Source: Clostridia bacterium
GTDB taxonomy: Bacteria; Bacillota_A; Clostridia; Christensenellales; Aristaeellaceae
DNA length: 64,000 bases
Direction of reading: 5' to 3'
Assembly: GCA_017509065.1 (NCBI GenBank)
Contig: JAFWQM010000009.1
Coordinates: 112,775 to 176,774 of the forward strand
This document shows, piece by piece, positions 33,603 through 46,538 of the stretch. Made by a program: the position numbers and the translations under genes. The notes beneath the pieces are model-generated. The model was not told the DNA's origin. It worked only from the letters and a program-made list of their open reading frames with translations, and ran no database searches. Within the stretch, counting starts at the first letter, position 1, and each line of letters starts with the position of its first letter.

Positions 33603-34244
33603 ATGGATGAAGCAATATTCCAGGCTGCGAAGCGCCTGTATGATTTCATGTCCGACTGCCCGCCGGCGCCCGAAAAAGCGGACGTGATCCTGGCGCTTGG
33701 CAGCCATGACCTGCGGGTGCCCGACCACGCCGCATCCCTGTATCTTTCGGGAATTGCGCCGTTGATCGTGTGCACCGGCGGGTACGGAAAAATGACCGAA
33801 GGCGCGTTTCCGAAGCCTGAGGGCGTATTATTCGCGGAGCGATGCGTTGCGCGCGGCGTTCCGGCGGAAGCTATCCTGGTCGAAGACAGGGCTGCCAACA
33901 CGGGCGAAAACTTTTCCCTCTCCAGGAAACTGGTACGGGGAATGCAAATCAAAACAGGGCTCGCTGTCTGCAAGCCCTATATGGCGAAGCGCGCTTGGGC
34001 TACCGGCACGAGGCAGTGGCCCGAGGCCGTCTGGAGCGTCAGCGTTCCAAATATTCCCTTTTTGCAGTACGCGCCGGACGAAGCGTCGCTGATTCCCGAA
34101 ATCGAGCTGATGGCGGGCGATTTGCAGCGCTTGATCCTCTATGCGGAAAAGGGGTATCAGGCCCCTGTTGTTATTCCACCTGATGTGGAAGAGTCCTGGC
34201 GCTTTCTTGTGAATGCCGGTTTCAAGCGCTATTTCATCGAATGA
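33603..34244 (+). CDS. YdcF/SanA-family protein (DUF218)
   Basis: A 213-residue protein of the DUF218 family. It shows ADVILALGSHDLRVPDHAASLYLSG near residues 24-48 (as two adjacent blocks), CTGGYGKMTEGAF near 58 and the conserved EDRAANTGEN near 96-105. No membrane segment is seen, as in E. coli YdcF. The binding or catalytic function of the family is not settled; some members act in envelope biogenesis. It follows the epimerase gene after 196 bp that holds repeat E1. Confidence 0.8.
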   Translation: MDEAIFQAAKRLYDFMSDCPPAPEKADVILALGSHDLRVPDHAASLYLSGIAPLIVCTGGYGKMTEGAFPKPEGVLFAERCVARGVPAEAILVEDRAANTGENFSLSRKLVRGMQIKTGLAVCKPYMAKRAWATGTRQWPEAVWSVSVPNIPFLQYAPDEASLIPEIELMAGDLQRLILYAEKGYQAPVVIPPDVEESWRFLVNAGFKRYFIE

Positions 34245-34277
34245 TCCCGAGGCGCGGGTTTTATCAAAACACCTGTT

Positions 34278-35426
34278 TTACTGGCCGTTCCCGGCCGGGA
34301 GACTGACGTTTACGCCGTTGACCTCCACGCCGTCGTCGGCGCGGATCAGGATGTAGGGATGGCCGTCAATCACGCGGGTCTCCACCAGGTCCGTTCGGTC
34401 GGAATTGACCTTGATGACCACGCTCGGGGTCTTGACCTCGAACTGCCTTGCGTTGGTGATGTTCGCGGCGTCAAGGCGGGCCTGGTGCCCGAATTCCTGG
34501 TCATACTTGTCGTTAAAGGCTTCCATGTGCGCAGTGGAAACGCCGCATTCCGCCAGCACGTCGGTCACGTCGTATTTGCTGAGCCGCACGGGTTCGGCGC
34601 TCTTTTCCTGCTTCTTTTCCTCCAGCCGCTCCATCACCTGCTCGTGTACCGCCTGCATCACCTCATAGCTGCAATCCTCCTCCAGTGATTCCTGCAGGAT
34701 GGCCTGAAAGATTTCCTTTTGCTGATCTGCGGGCATGGGCAGCTCGGAGCGGAACACGGCGTTCACGAAATCGTCGTGGCTCTCCGCCGTGTCGCGGGTG
34801 TAATACAGCGCTTGGTAAATGTTGGCGGCCCGTTCCTCGAAAGCCGGGAACAGGAAGCCCATTTCCGGCGCGCCAACAATCCAGTCCGATTCGCGGCTGC
34901 GGAAATCGTTTTTGCCTGGGTCGTAGCTGAGGGTCGGCTTGGTCAGGCGCACGGGGCACACGCTGCACAGGATATAATGGAAAACTTCCGTGCTCATGTC
35001 CGCTACCCTGCTTCCGTCCTCCTTGGAGCGGTAGGGGATGTCATAGCCGTCGTGCATCAGCAGGATCAGGCAATGATCGTCCGAATGCAGATTGCTGATG
35101 ATTTGCTGGAAAAAGTATTCCACCGCCTCATCGTCTTTGAGCGCGGTGTTTTTGAGCTGCGTCAGCAGCTGGTATTCCGGTGATGTTTCCATCGTTTCCG
35201 GGTCAAAGTGGATGTCCACCAGGTTCTGGCCTTGATTGCCGGACAGGGTGCGCTTGAAAATGGCCAGGTACTTTTCCGCTTCCTCCTGGCCCATGCCCAC
35301 CAGCGAGCGGGTGAAGGACGAAATCACCTCGCCCTGATTGTTCACATAGCAGCCCCGGATGCAGGTGATGTTGTTGTGCTCCAGGTTAAAACGCCGTTTG
35401 ATCTCGGTAATGTCTTTCTTGTTCAT
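34278..35426 (-). CDS. DUF4317 domain protein
   Basis: A 382-residue soluble protein starting MNKKDITEIKRRF, followed by ITCIRGCYVNNQGEVI, the normal N terminus of DUF4317. This family is widespread in Clostridia and I know no assigned function. ATG 35426 follows CGGGGGAACAT; longer upstream reading frame is out of the conserved region. It is a single-gene unit on the minus strand. Confidence 0.85.
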   Translation of the reverse strand: MNKKDITEIKRRFNLEHNNITCIRGCYVNNQGEVISSFTRSLVGMGQEEAEKYLAIFKRTLSGNQGQNLVDIHFDPETMETSPEYQLLTQLKNTALKDDEAVEYFFQQIISNLHSDDHCLILLMHDGYDIPYRSKEDGSRVADMSTEVFHYILCSVCPVRLTKPTLSYDPGKNDFRSRESDWIVGAPEMGFLFPAFEERAANIYQALYYTRDTAESHDDFVNAVFRSELPMPADQQKEIFQAILQESLEEDCSYEVMQAVHEQVMERLEEKKQEKSAEPVRLSKYDVTDVLAECGVSTAHMEAFNDKYDQEFGHQARLDAANITNARQFEVKTPSVVIKVNSDRTDLVETRVIDGHPYILIRADDGVEVNGVNVSLPAGNGQ

Positions 35427-35578
35427 ATGTTCCCCCGATTGTGTTTGATGGTTCGCCGCGGCGCGGCAGGAGCCCAGTATACCATAAAAAGCCGGAAAAG
35501 GGAAGAAACGCGCGTGTAAAAAACTGATCAGCCGCATATGGAAGGACGCGCCGTCCGTATCGCCCCAAACGGAAAGGC

Positions 35579-35607
35579 TTGTGTTTTGCCGGTGTTTCAG
35601 GTATAAT
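35579..35607 (+). promoter_or_regulatory. Promoter of the M50 protease gene
   Basis: TTGTGT (35579-35584), 17 bp, TATAAT (35602-35607). Confidence 0.55.
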
Positions 35608-35641
35608 ACAAGCGGATAATAGTTTGAAGGGAGCGGAAACA

Positions 35642-36568
35642 TTGGGCATCCTTTCCGGCCTGCAAAGCGACCCGCGCGGGACGCTGATCATTCTGCTGTA
35701 CAACCTCCCGGCGATCCTGATTGCCCTGACGCTGCACGAGCTGGCCCACGGCTATGTGGCGCTGCGCTGCGGCGACCCGACGGCGCAGATGATGGGGCGG
35801 CTGAGCTTTAACCCGCTCAGGCACCTCGATCCTATCGGCACGCTGTTCATGTTTTTATTCGGCTTCGGCTGGGCGCGTCCCGTGCCGGTGAACCCGAGGA
35901 ACTATAAAAATTTCCGCCGGGACGATATTCTGGTGTCCATCGCGGGCATCGTGACCAACCTGTGCTTGTTCCTGACAGCGACCTGCTTCATGGTGGGACT
36001 GAATCAGCTGCTTTGGAAGCCGGAGGTATGGCAGCTCGGCTCCCTGACCACGCCCGGTGAATTTCTTCGCTTTAACGGCGTCAACTTTTATTCCGTGCTT
36101 TCCGGAGAAAATTCGCTGGTGATCGAAAAAGCCAACCAGTATCTGGCCAGCGTGGACGGAAACAAGGCGTACCTGAACCTGCTCACGCCCGCGAAATTCC
36201 GGGAAATGAGCCTGGTGTACACGCTGGAGGGAGATTATTATTTCACGGCGGACGTGATGAACGAATACCTCCGCTATCCTTGGATGATGTATCTGCAAAG
36301 GTTCCTCATGTACTTTACCCGCATCAACCTGAGCCTGGCGGTGTTCAACCTGCTGCCTATCCCGCCGCTGGACGGGTATCACGTGGTCAACGACATTTTC
36401 CTGCGCGGCAGGCTGCATATCCCCGCCAAGGTCATCAATATTATCATGATCGGGATGATGATCCTGCTGTACTTCACCAGCTTCATCTCCACCGCTATCA
36501 GCACGGTTGTATACACGGTGCAGGGCGGCGTGGTGAATGGGATTTTGGCAGTGTTTGGGCTTTCGTAA
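35642..36568 (+). CDS. Site-2-protease-like M50 metalloprotease
   Basis: A 308-residue membrane protein with HELAH near residues 31-35 (zinc site and catalytic Glu) and NLLPIPPLDGYH near 235-246 (third ligand Asp). About five to six membrane segments. This is the compact M50B type often found upstream of scpA in Clostridia. The best start is a TTG at 35642, seven nt after GAAGGGAGCGG. An unusual insertion between the second and third membrane parts (residues about 130-200) is predicted to be extracytoplasmic. The substrate is unknown. Confidence 0.85.
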   Translation: MGILSGLQSDPRGTLIILLYNLPAILIALTLHELAHGYVALRCGDPTAQMMGRLSFNPLRHLDPIGTLFMFLFGFGWARPVPVNPRNYKNFRRDDILVSIAGIVTNLCLFLTATCFMVGLNQLLWKPEVWQLGSLTTPGEFLRFNGVNFYSVLSGENSLVIEKANQYLASVDGNKAYLNLLTPAKFREMSLVYTLEGDYYFTADVMNEYLRYPWMMYLQRFLMYFTRINLSLAVFNLLPIPPLDGYHVVNDIFLRGRLHIPAKVINIIMIGMMILLYFTSFISTAISTVVYTVQGGVVNGILAVFGLS

Positions 36569-36662
36569 TTCAGAGAGTACAGAGTACAGATTGATTTGTT
36601 CAATCATTTCAGGCGTCTTCTGTATATATACTACATAATCTGTATTCTGCACTCTGTCCTCT
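36566..36662. repeat. Heptad-arm hairpin element C3
   Basis: It begins at the stop codon of the M50 gene. Left arm units AGAGTAC, AGAGTAC, AGATTG; right arm AATCTGT, ATTCTGC, ACTCTGT, CCTCT. The 7-nt period and pairing are kept, yet the unit sequence is different from C1, C2 and C4. Confidence 0.7.
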
Positions 36663-36688
36663 AAAAACCTACAAAGCGGGAGGTTATT

Positions 36689-37447
36689 GTGCCGCTGACA
36701 TTACACTTAAGCCAGTTTGAAGGGCCGCTGGACATGCTGCTCTTTCTGATCGGCAAAGCGAAAATCGACATCAAGGACATATTCGTGTCCGAGGTGACGG
36801 ATCAGTACATCCAGTCCGTGCAGAACGCGCCCGATCTGGACATGGACGACGCCAGCGCGTTCATCAACATGGCGGCGAGCCTGCTGGAAATCAAGAGCCG
36901 GGCGCTGCTGCCCAAACCGAAGCTGGAAGAGGGCGAGGAAGACCCGGAGCAGGCCTTGATCCGCCAGTTGGAGGAATACCAGCGCTTCAAGGAAATCGCC
37001 CAGAATATGCAGGGCTTTGAAAAGGCGGCAGCGCTGATGTTTGAAAAGCTGCCGGAGGAATACCCCCTGCCCCCGCCCACGCTGGAGCTGAAAAACCTGA
37101 CCATGGAAGGGCTGCTGGCCGCATTCGCACGGGTGATGGCCCGGGTGAAGGAAGCGGACGAGGAACCCATCCAGACCGCCCGGCGCATCGTGCGGGACGA
37201 GTTCACCGTGCCCCGGTGCAGCGCCCACATCCTGCGGCGGCTGAAAAAAGGGCCGGTGAAGTTTGACGAGCTGTTTTCCACGCAGCCCAGCCGTGACGAG
37301 GTGGTGACGCTGTTCCTGGCTTTATTGGAGCTTTTGCGCCTGGGAAGGGTCAGCGCGGAGCAGGACGGCATTTTCGGGGACATGGTGCTGGAAGCCCGGA
37401 CGGGCGAACCGGCGGAGGGAGATTTTGTGATTGATGGATACGAATGA
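36689..37447 (+). CDS. scpA: Segregation and condensation protein A
   Basis: A 252-residue kleisin that joins the Smc heads. The N-terminal block LSQFEGPLDMLLFLI near residues 7-21 and AASLLEIKSRALLP near 71 are classical ScpA. Start is GTG, with GGGAGG seven nt upstream. The last codons overlap scpB, the usual arrangement for this pair in Firmicutes. Confidence 0.95.
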   Translation: MPLTLHLSQFEGPLDMLLFLIGKAKIDIKDIFVSEVTDQYIQSVQNAPDLDMDDASAFINMAASLLEIKSRALLPKPKLEEGEEDPEQALIRQLEEYQRFKEIAQNMQGFEKAAALMFEKLPEEYPLPPPTLELKNLTMEGLLAAFARVMARVKEADEEPIQTARRIVRDEFTVPRCSAHILRRLKKGPVKFDELFSTQPSRDEVVTLFLALLELLRLGRVSAEQDGIFGDMVLEARTGEPAEGDFVIDGYE

Positions 37448-37982
37448 ACTGGCCCATGTGATCGAGGCTATTCTGTTTGTGGCCGGGGAGCCGGTGAACG
37501 TGAAGGATGTGCAGCGGGCGCTGGACGTGACCGAGGACGAAACCCGCCTGGCCATCGACGCCCTGGACAGCGACTACAGCTATCACCGCCGGGGCATCAC
37601 CCTGAAGCGCTTCGGCGAGCACATCCAGCTTTCCACCCGCGCCGAGTACGCGCCCTATGTGGAGCGGCTCTTGCAGCCCATCCAGAAGCAATCCTTAAGC
37701 CAGTCCGCCCTGGAAACCCTCGCCATCGTGGCTTACCGCCAGCCCGTTACCAAGCTGGAAATGGAGGCCGTGCGCGGGGTGAAATGCGATTATTCCGTGC
37801 AATCCCTGGTGAACAAGGGCCTCATCGAGGAAGTGGGCCGCAAGGAAGCCCTGGGCCGTCCCATCCTCTACGGCACCACCGACAAATTCCTCTCCCACTT
37901 CGGCCTCCGCACCCTGGACGACCTGCCCAAGCCCCCGGAGGAAAACACGGAAGCGGAGGAAGAAGACCCACTGGTGCCGTAG
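37434..37982 (+). CDS. scpB: Segregation and condensation protein B
   Basis: A 182-residue winged-helix protein, partner of ScpA in the Smc condensin complex. Blocks: HVIEAILFVAGEPV near residue 7, QSALETLAIVAYRQPVTK near 85-102, VRGV and GRPILYGTT near 138. ATG 37434 lies within the end of scpA (overlap 14 bp). Confidence 0.95.
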   Translation: MDTNELAHVIEAILFVAGEPVNVKDVQRALDVTEDETRLAIDALDSDYSYHRRGITLKRFGEHIQLSTRAEYAPYVERLLQPIQKQSLSQSALETLAIVAYRQPVTKLEMEAVRGVKCDYSVQSLVNKGLIEEVGRKEALGRPILYGTTDKFLSHFGLRTLDDLPKPPEENTEAEEEDPLVP

Positions 37983-37999
37983 GACGGGGAAGGAACGTG

Positions 38000-38024
38000 T
38001 TCTTTCTTGGAGCCCAAGAAAGAA
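38000..38024 (+). repeat. Strong hairpin after scpB
   Basis: TTCTTTCTTGG (38000-38010) and CCAAGAAAGAA (38014-38024) pair perfectly around AGC. No T-run follows, so it is a stability-type hairpin or a weak terminator. Confidence 0.6.
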
Positions 38025-38047
38025 CCAAAGAAAGCATTATGTCTATT

Positions 38048-38356
38048 CCCTAACCCGGATCAACTGGAAGCCTGCAAGCAAGGACCCAGCAAAAAGCCTT
38101 CCCCTTTAGGGGAAGGTGGCCTGCGCGGAACCAACATCATCGAAGAAACCAAGTAATTTCGCGCAGGACGAATGAGGTGATTTGCCGGGCTGGGGGACAA
38201 GCAGCTTTGATGAAGTCCAGCTAATCACCTCATCAGTCAGGCGCGAATTGACTTGATCTCTCTATCATTCTCGGTTCCGCGCCTGACAGCTTCCCCTCAA
38301 GGGGAAGCCTTTTGGCGGATTCCCTATTCGCCGCTAACGATTCATCCGGGTTAGGG
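38048..38356. repeat. Nested inverted structure with repeat B copies B3 and B4
   Basis: This gene-free gap holds B3 (38091-38180, plus strand) and B4 (38222-38312, minus strand), facing each other with their GATGAGGTGAT ends inward, 40 bp apart. The pair is enclosed by a perfect 13-bp inverted repeat, CCCTAACCCGGAT at 38048-38060 and ATCCGGGTTAGGG at 38344-38356. The arrangement is the reverse of the DUF559 cassette, where these ends point outward. Confidence 0.8.
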
Positions 38357-38367
38357 AGGCGTGGAAA

Positions 38368-38898
38368 ATGAAAAAGGGAATGAAAGCCGCAATCATACTG
38401 CTGAGCGCTGCGGTAATGATCGGCATTGCGTTTTTTACGGGAACGCTTGTTGAAAATGAAAGACTGAATTCAATAAATTATGCGGAATATGCCTTAAAGA
38501 AAATGAATCTTCCAAAACAGTACGCCCCCGCTTTCTGTCTGCATGGCTATACAGGTTTCAGGGATTCCTTTCTGATGACAACATTCCAAATTCAATATTC
38601 GATTGACAGAGAAGATTTGCTGGAACGCATGACGAATACAGAAGGTTGGATTGTTTCACCCGTTACAGAAGCGGAGCTGCGCGGGTTTTCAAAATGCTTC
38701 TGGTACCCCGATTTGTTGACTATACCAGATAACACTGTCTTTGACGCATGGTTCTACAGAGAAACTTCACAGCCTATTTTAGGTGCTGAAACGGCAAAAG
38801 ACTGTTTTTCATCTATTGGAAAGATTGGCCGTGGATTTGAGTTTGCCGTGTTTGACCTGGAAACTGGAATCATTGTTTTCGTTGATCAGTTTGGTTGA
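38368..38898 (+). CDS. Orphan membrane-anchored or secreted protein, AT-rich
   Basis: A 176-residue protein not recognised by me. An N-terminal hydrophobic segment (near residues 6-26) without a clear cleavage site suggests an anchor or signal. The rest is mixed alpha/beta in style with conserved-looking aromatic residues (FCLHGYTGFRDSF near 56). ATG follows AGGGAGGCGTG. Base composition is clearly lower in GC than neighbours (for example many AAA, ATT and AAT codons), so it may be a recent arrival, next to the nested B repeats. A single-domain inhibitor or envelope protein is possible, but nothing decides this. Confidence 0.6.
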   Translation: MKKGMKAAIILLSAAVMIGIAFFTGTLVENERLNSINYAEYALKKMNLPKQYAPAFCLHGYTGFRDSFLMTTFQIQYSIDREDLLERMTNTEGWIVSPVTEAELRGFSKCFWYPDLLTIPDNTVFDAWFYRETSQPILGAETAKDCFSSIGKIGRGFEFAVFDLETGIIVFVDQFG

Positions 38899-38952
38899 TA
38901 CATTTCACTTTTTTCAATTTCGCACAATGATAGCAAAAGGAGAGGAACCACC

Positions 38953-40935
<1,983 letters not shown>

Positions 40936-41016
40936 AATTTTCTTTCGCTATGCTGTTTTTTCATTACAGATTTTGATTGTTTCCGCTTGCTGTGGAAATG
41001 GTTACCAATACAGCAC

Positions 41017-41050
41017 TTTACAAATATAAGAAAATATTGTATGATATAAT
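41017..41050 (+). promoter_or_regulatory. Promoter of the DeoR-type regulator
   Basis: TTTACA (41017-41022), 17 bp, TATGAT (41040-41045), overlapping a second candidate TATAAT (41045-41050), within an AT-rich stretch. Confidence 0.6.
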
Positions 41051-41101
41051 CGGTTGGAATCCCCGGAACACCTTTTATACCAAGCGCGGAGGTGCAACCC
41101 G

Positions 41102-41881
41102 ATGGAGAAGAATACCTACATCCCAGCCGAACGGCAAAAGAAAATGATGGAATACATCGAAGCCAACACCAGCGCCCAGATCCACGAGCTGGCGGAACGG
41201 TTTCATGTATCGGAAGCCACCGTGCGCCGCGACCTGGACGACCTGGATCAGCAAGGCGCCCTGCGGCGGACGCACGGAGGCGCCATCAAGGTAGACCGCA
41301 GCACGTCCTACGAATCCATGTACTCCGAGAAAATCAGCAGGATGCTGGAGGAAAAGAACCGCATCGCTGAATACGCTGCCAAGCTGGTGCATCCCGGCGA
41401 CACCGTGATCATCGACTCCGGCACCACCACGTTCTTCATCGCCCAAGCGCTCGCCCATCACGAGAATCTGACGATCATCACCAATGACCTGTACATCGCT
41501 TATCAGACGCCCGTTCACCCCTCCTCCATGCTGATTGTGACGGGGGGCACGCGAAGGCAGGGCCGCCAGGAGCTTGTGGGCTCCATCCCGGAAAGCTTCA
41601 TCCGCGATTCGCATGTGGACGTGGCGTTCATCGGAGTGGACGGCATCGACCTGACCGGCGGCGCGACGAACGCCAACTTTACCGAAGTGGGCCTGAAGCG
41701 CCTGATGATCGAATCCGCCGCCCGCAGCGTGATCGTGGCTGACCACACCAAGTTCGGCCGCGTAGCCCTCGCCCGCATCTGCGACCTCAAGGACGTGTCT
41801 CTCCTCATTACCGACAGCGGCATCGAAGCGGACGCCCTGAACCGGCTCAAAAAGCTTGGCGTCAGGATCGAAACCGTTTGA
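41102..41881 (+). CDS. DeoR-family transcriptional regulator
   Basis: A 259-residue regulator: N-terminal DeoR helix-turn-helix (HELAERFHVSEATVRRDLDDL near residues 24-44, as continuous motif) with the HGGA element after it, and a C-terminal sugar-phosphate sensor domain (VIIDSGTTTFF near 106, TNDLYIA, GVDGID, VADHTKFG near 218). Ligands of the family are usually phosphosugars. It follows the nucleoside catabolism fusion gene, so control of that gene is likely, but it has its own promoter. ATG follows GCGGAGGTG. A strong terminator follows. Confidence 0.88.
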   Translation: MEKNTYIPAERQKKMMEYIEANTSAQIHELAERFHVSEATVRRDLDDLDQQGALRRTHGGAIKVDRSTSYESMYSEKISRMLEEKNRIAEYAAKLVHPGDTVIIDSGTTTFFIAQALAHHENLTIITNDLYIAYQTPVHPSSMLIVTGGTRRQGRQELVGSIPESFIRDSHVDVAFIGVDGIDLTGGATNANFTEVGLKRLMIESAARSVIVADHTKFGRVALARICDLKDVSLLITDSGIEADALNRLKKLGVRIETV

Positions 41882-41897
41882 TTCCCCGCTCTGTGCG

Positions 41898-41923
41898 CGC
41901 AGCCTGAAAGGGCTGCGTTTTTT
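41898..41923 (+). terminator. Terminator of the DeoR-type gene
   Basis: CGCAGCC (41898-41904) and GGCTGCG (41911-41917) around TGAAAG, followed by TTTTTT. Confidence 0.9.
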
Positions 41924-41931
41924 ATACAACG

Positions 41932-41962
41932 AAAAACCGCGTCTTTCGACGCGGCTTTTTGT
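41932..41962. terminator. Terminator of ppdK, symmetric
   Basis: AAAAACCGCGTC and GACGCGGCTTTTT pair around TTTC. With A-run and T-run on both sides it works for the minus-strand ppdK and backs up the DeoR terminator. Confidence 0.85.
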
Positions 41963-41974
41963 TGGTTGGTGAAA

Positions 41975-44617
<2,643 letters not shown>

Positions 44618-44704
44618 GGGATATCTATCTCCTTTCGGATTTGGATTCCAGATTTCCATGGAAAAGCCATGGACAGGCTGTTCCATAGCTTATCCAATCG
44701 ATTT

Positions 44705-44733
44705 ATTATACCTTTTTTTTACCAGATTGGCAA
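44705..44733 (-). promoter_or_regulatory. Promoter of ppdK
   Basis: On the minus strand TTGCCA (44733-44728), 17 bp with an A8 run, TATAAT (44710-44705). Confidence 0.7.
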
Positions 44734-44837
44734 GGGGAGGGATTGCGCAAAATGTTACAATTTTGAAAAGAATTTGGAATGAAGATTTGGCAGTGAAACA
44801 GCGCCGCCCGCGGGCGGCGCTGCGCTATGAAATTTGA

Positions 44838-45816
44838 TTATTTAACCGTCAGGGTCACGATATTGGAAAACACGCTGCCGGCCTCGTTTTTCACTTCGCA
44901 CTTAAATTTGTATCCGTTATGGCGCGCGGCTGTGGTCAGGGTGTAGGTGGCCGACGTGCCGTTATTTGATACCTTGGTCCATGTCGTTTCGCCCGGCTTC
45001 TGGTAATACCACTGATAGCTCACCGCGCTGGTGGCGGTCACTTTGAAGGTGGCTGTCTGGCCTTCCGTCACGGTTACGTTGGAGGGCTGTTCTGTGATGA
45101 CGGGCTTGGGGTTCACGGTGAGCGTGACAGTGTTCGAGTACACGGAACCGGCGCTGTTCTCCACCATGCAGCGGTATTGATACCCGTTGTGCCGCGTTCC
45201 CGCTGTCAATGAGAAGGTGGCAGATGTGCCGTTGTTCCTGACCGCTGTCCACGTTCCTTCGGAGGATGTGCGGTAATACCAGCGATAACTTGTGGCTCCT
45301 GTCGCAACTACGGTACTCTGCCCATTCATGATAGAAGCCGATCTGAATGCTGCCTTTGTTCACGCCGATTTTCTTTCCGTTCAGCGTGTGGGGGTCGTCC
45401 TGTCGAATTACTTCATTGTTGGGGCTGACAAAGATATAGTATTCCTCAGCGCCCATGGGCAGGTTGGAAAACAGCATGCGTTCAGCGCGCTCCGGAGTGT
45501 AGGAAACGTCGCTCATCAGGTCGAGTTCCCCGTCCAGCAGCATCTGAAACAGCTCTGGCCAGCTTCCCTCGATATATTCAAACTCCCAGCCGGTATACGC
45601 GGCGATTTTGCGCTGATACTCATAGGCATAGCCGGAACGCCTTCCATGGGCATCCATCATATTGAACGGCGACTCAAACCAGCCCACGCGCACAGCTTTG
45701 CCGGTTGGCTGCGCATAGGCGGCAATTGGCAAAAGTACTATCGACAGCATGAGAAGGCCAAGCAGAAGGGGCGCGAATCGTTTTCTTTGTGTAAATCAAG
45801 TTTTACGCATTCTCAT
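44838..45816 (-). pseudogene. Chimeric remnant: substrate-binding domain joined out of frame to Ig-like repeats
   Basis: Reading from ATG 45816 (after GAAGGAGGGAG), the frame meets a TGA at 45798-45796 before the signal peptide (LLGLLMLSIVLLPIAAYA), so translation from this start stops after six codons. The following family-3 binding-protein domain (VRVGWFESPFNMMD, GWEFEYIEGSW, MSDVSYTPERAERM) runs to FYHEWAE near 45325 and is cut there, about 100 residues short. Directly after, in another frame, come two bacterial Ig-like repeats (SYRWYYRTSSEG and SYQWYYQKPGE, each ending NTVTLTV or NIVTLTV). The fusion point near 45315-45325 indicates a deletion that joined two genes. Both parts are probably without function. 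Confidence 0.75.
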
Positions 45817-46063
45817 CTCCCTCCTTCTTGCTTCACGCAGATCATTTCAGCATTGATTCGACGTGGATATACTTCATCTGAATCGTGGAACTGACAATAT
45901 TTTCTGTGTTCAGTCCGTGAGGTTTGATTACTTTAGAAAAAGCTGAAAGTTGAAAGCGATTGTTCGCTTCAGCATAAAAACAATTTATATAAAAAGCCAA
46001 AATAACTATACATGAAAACACCAATTCAGATAAATGCTTTTTCTAAACCAAATACGCCAACAA

Positions 46064-46103
46064 AAAAAGCCGGAGAGAAGCATGTTTACTCCTCACCGGC
46101 CCT
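46064..46103 (-). terminator. Terminator of the remnant gene
   Basis: On the minus strand GCCGGTGAG pairs with CTCTCCGGC (one mismatch) around a loop of about 20 nt, followed by TTTTTTT. Confidence 0.6.
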
Positions 46104-46106
46104 CAA

Positions 46107-46400
46107 TCACCATAGATTGACGTTCCCCGTCTCGTCCCCTCGTACCCAGTACGCTTTGTTTTTATCCACGCGGACGTAAACGGCATCCACCGGGCCAGTT
46201 TTCTTGATAATCTCCTCTGGCGTGATGTTGACGCCCATGGGGGATTGGATCACCCAAACCACCCCGTCTCATCCTTCTTCGCGCCATCCTGCTGCGCAGC
46301 CTTCTTCCTGCATTGCTTCACGGGTGCGGTTATTTCTTCTGCAGCAGTTTGCAGGGCGGCTTTTGTTTGAATAAACGTATTTTCAAAACAGGATTTCTAT
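46107..46400 (-). pseudogene. Remnant resembling DUF6465
   Basis: On the minus strand a 43-residue frame (46238-46107) reads MGVNITPEEIIKKTGPVDAV and continues with YVRVDKNKAYWVRGDETG to a TGA. It looks like the C-terminal half of a DUF6465 protein. Upstream in another frame, a Lys/Ala/Glu-rich segment (46390 to 46265, including KAALQTAAEEI and KKAAQQDGAKKD) resembles the N-terminal part of the same family and ends in a stop. The gene is thus broken by a frameshift or small deletion near 46250-46262. Family assignment is from memory of the pattern and is moderate. Confidence 0.4.
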
Positions 46401-46408
46401 GCTATACT
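46380..46408 (+). promoter_or_regulatory. Promoter of the GGDEF gene
   Basis: TTTTCA (46380-46385), 17 bp, TATACT (46403-46408). Confidence 0.5.
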
Positions 46409-46414
46409 ATATTT

Positions 46415-46538
46415 AGTGGGGTGTCTTTCGCTGCCGCGCAAGACGGTTCGCGGCAGTCCCACGCGCCATAATCCCTATTCATTGCGGGAGAGCAATCTCC
46501 CCGAGGGGATAAGCAACGATAAAAAGGATGTGGAAAAA
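46415..46538 (+). other. Structured 5' leader of the GGDEF gene
   Basis: About 120 nt between promoter and start can form CTGCCGCG/CGCGGCAG (46436-46463 region) and ATCCC...GGGAT enclosing GGGAGA-gcaa-TCTCCC. I do not recognise it as a known c-di-GMP riboswitch. Confidence 0.4.

Noticed and set aside
45842..46024. A 60-residue frame with a hydrophobic N terminus on the minus strand
   Set aside because: Starts with TTG, no ribosome binding site, AT-rich low-complexity surroundings in the decay zone.
46415..46538. c-di-GMP (GEMM) riboswitch before the GGDEF gene
   Set aside because: The conserved GEMM core and tetraloop-receptor pattern are not visible.
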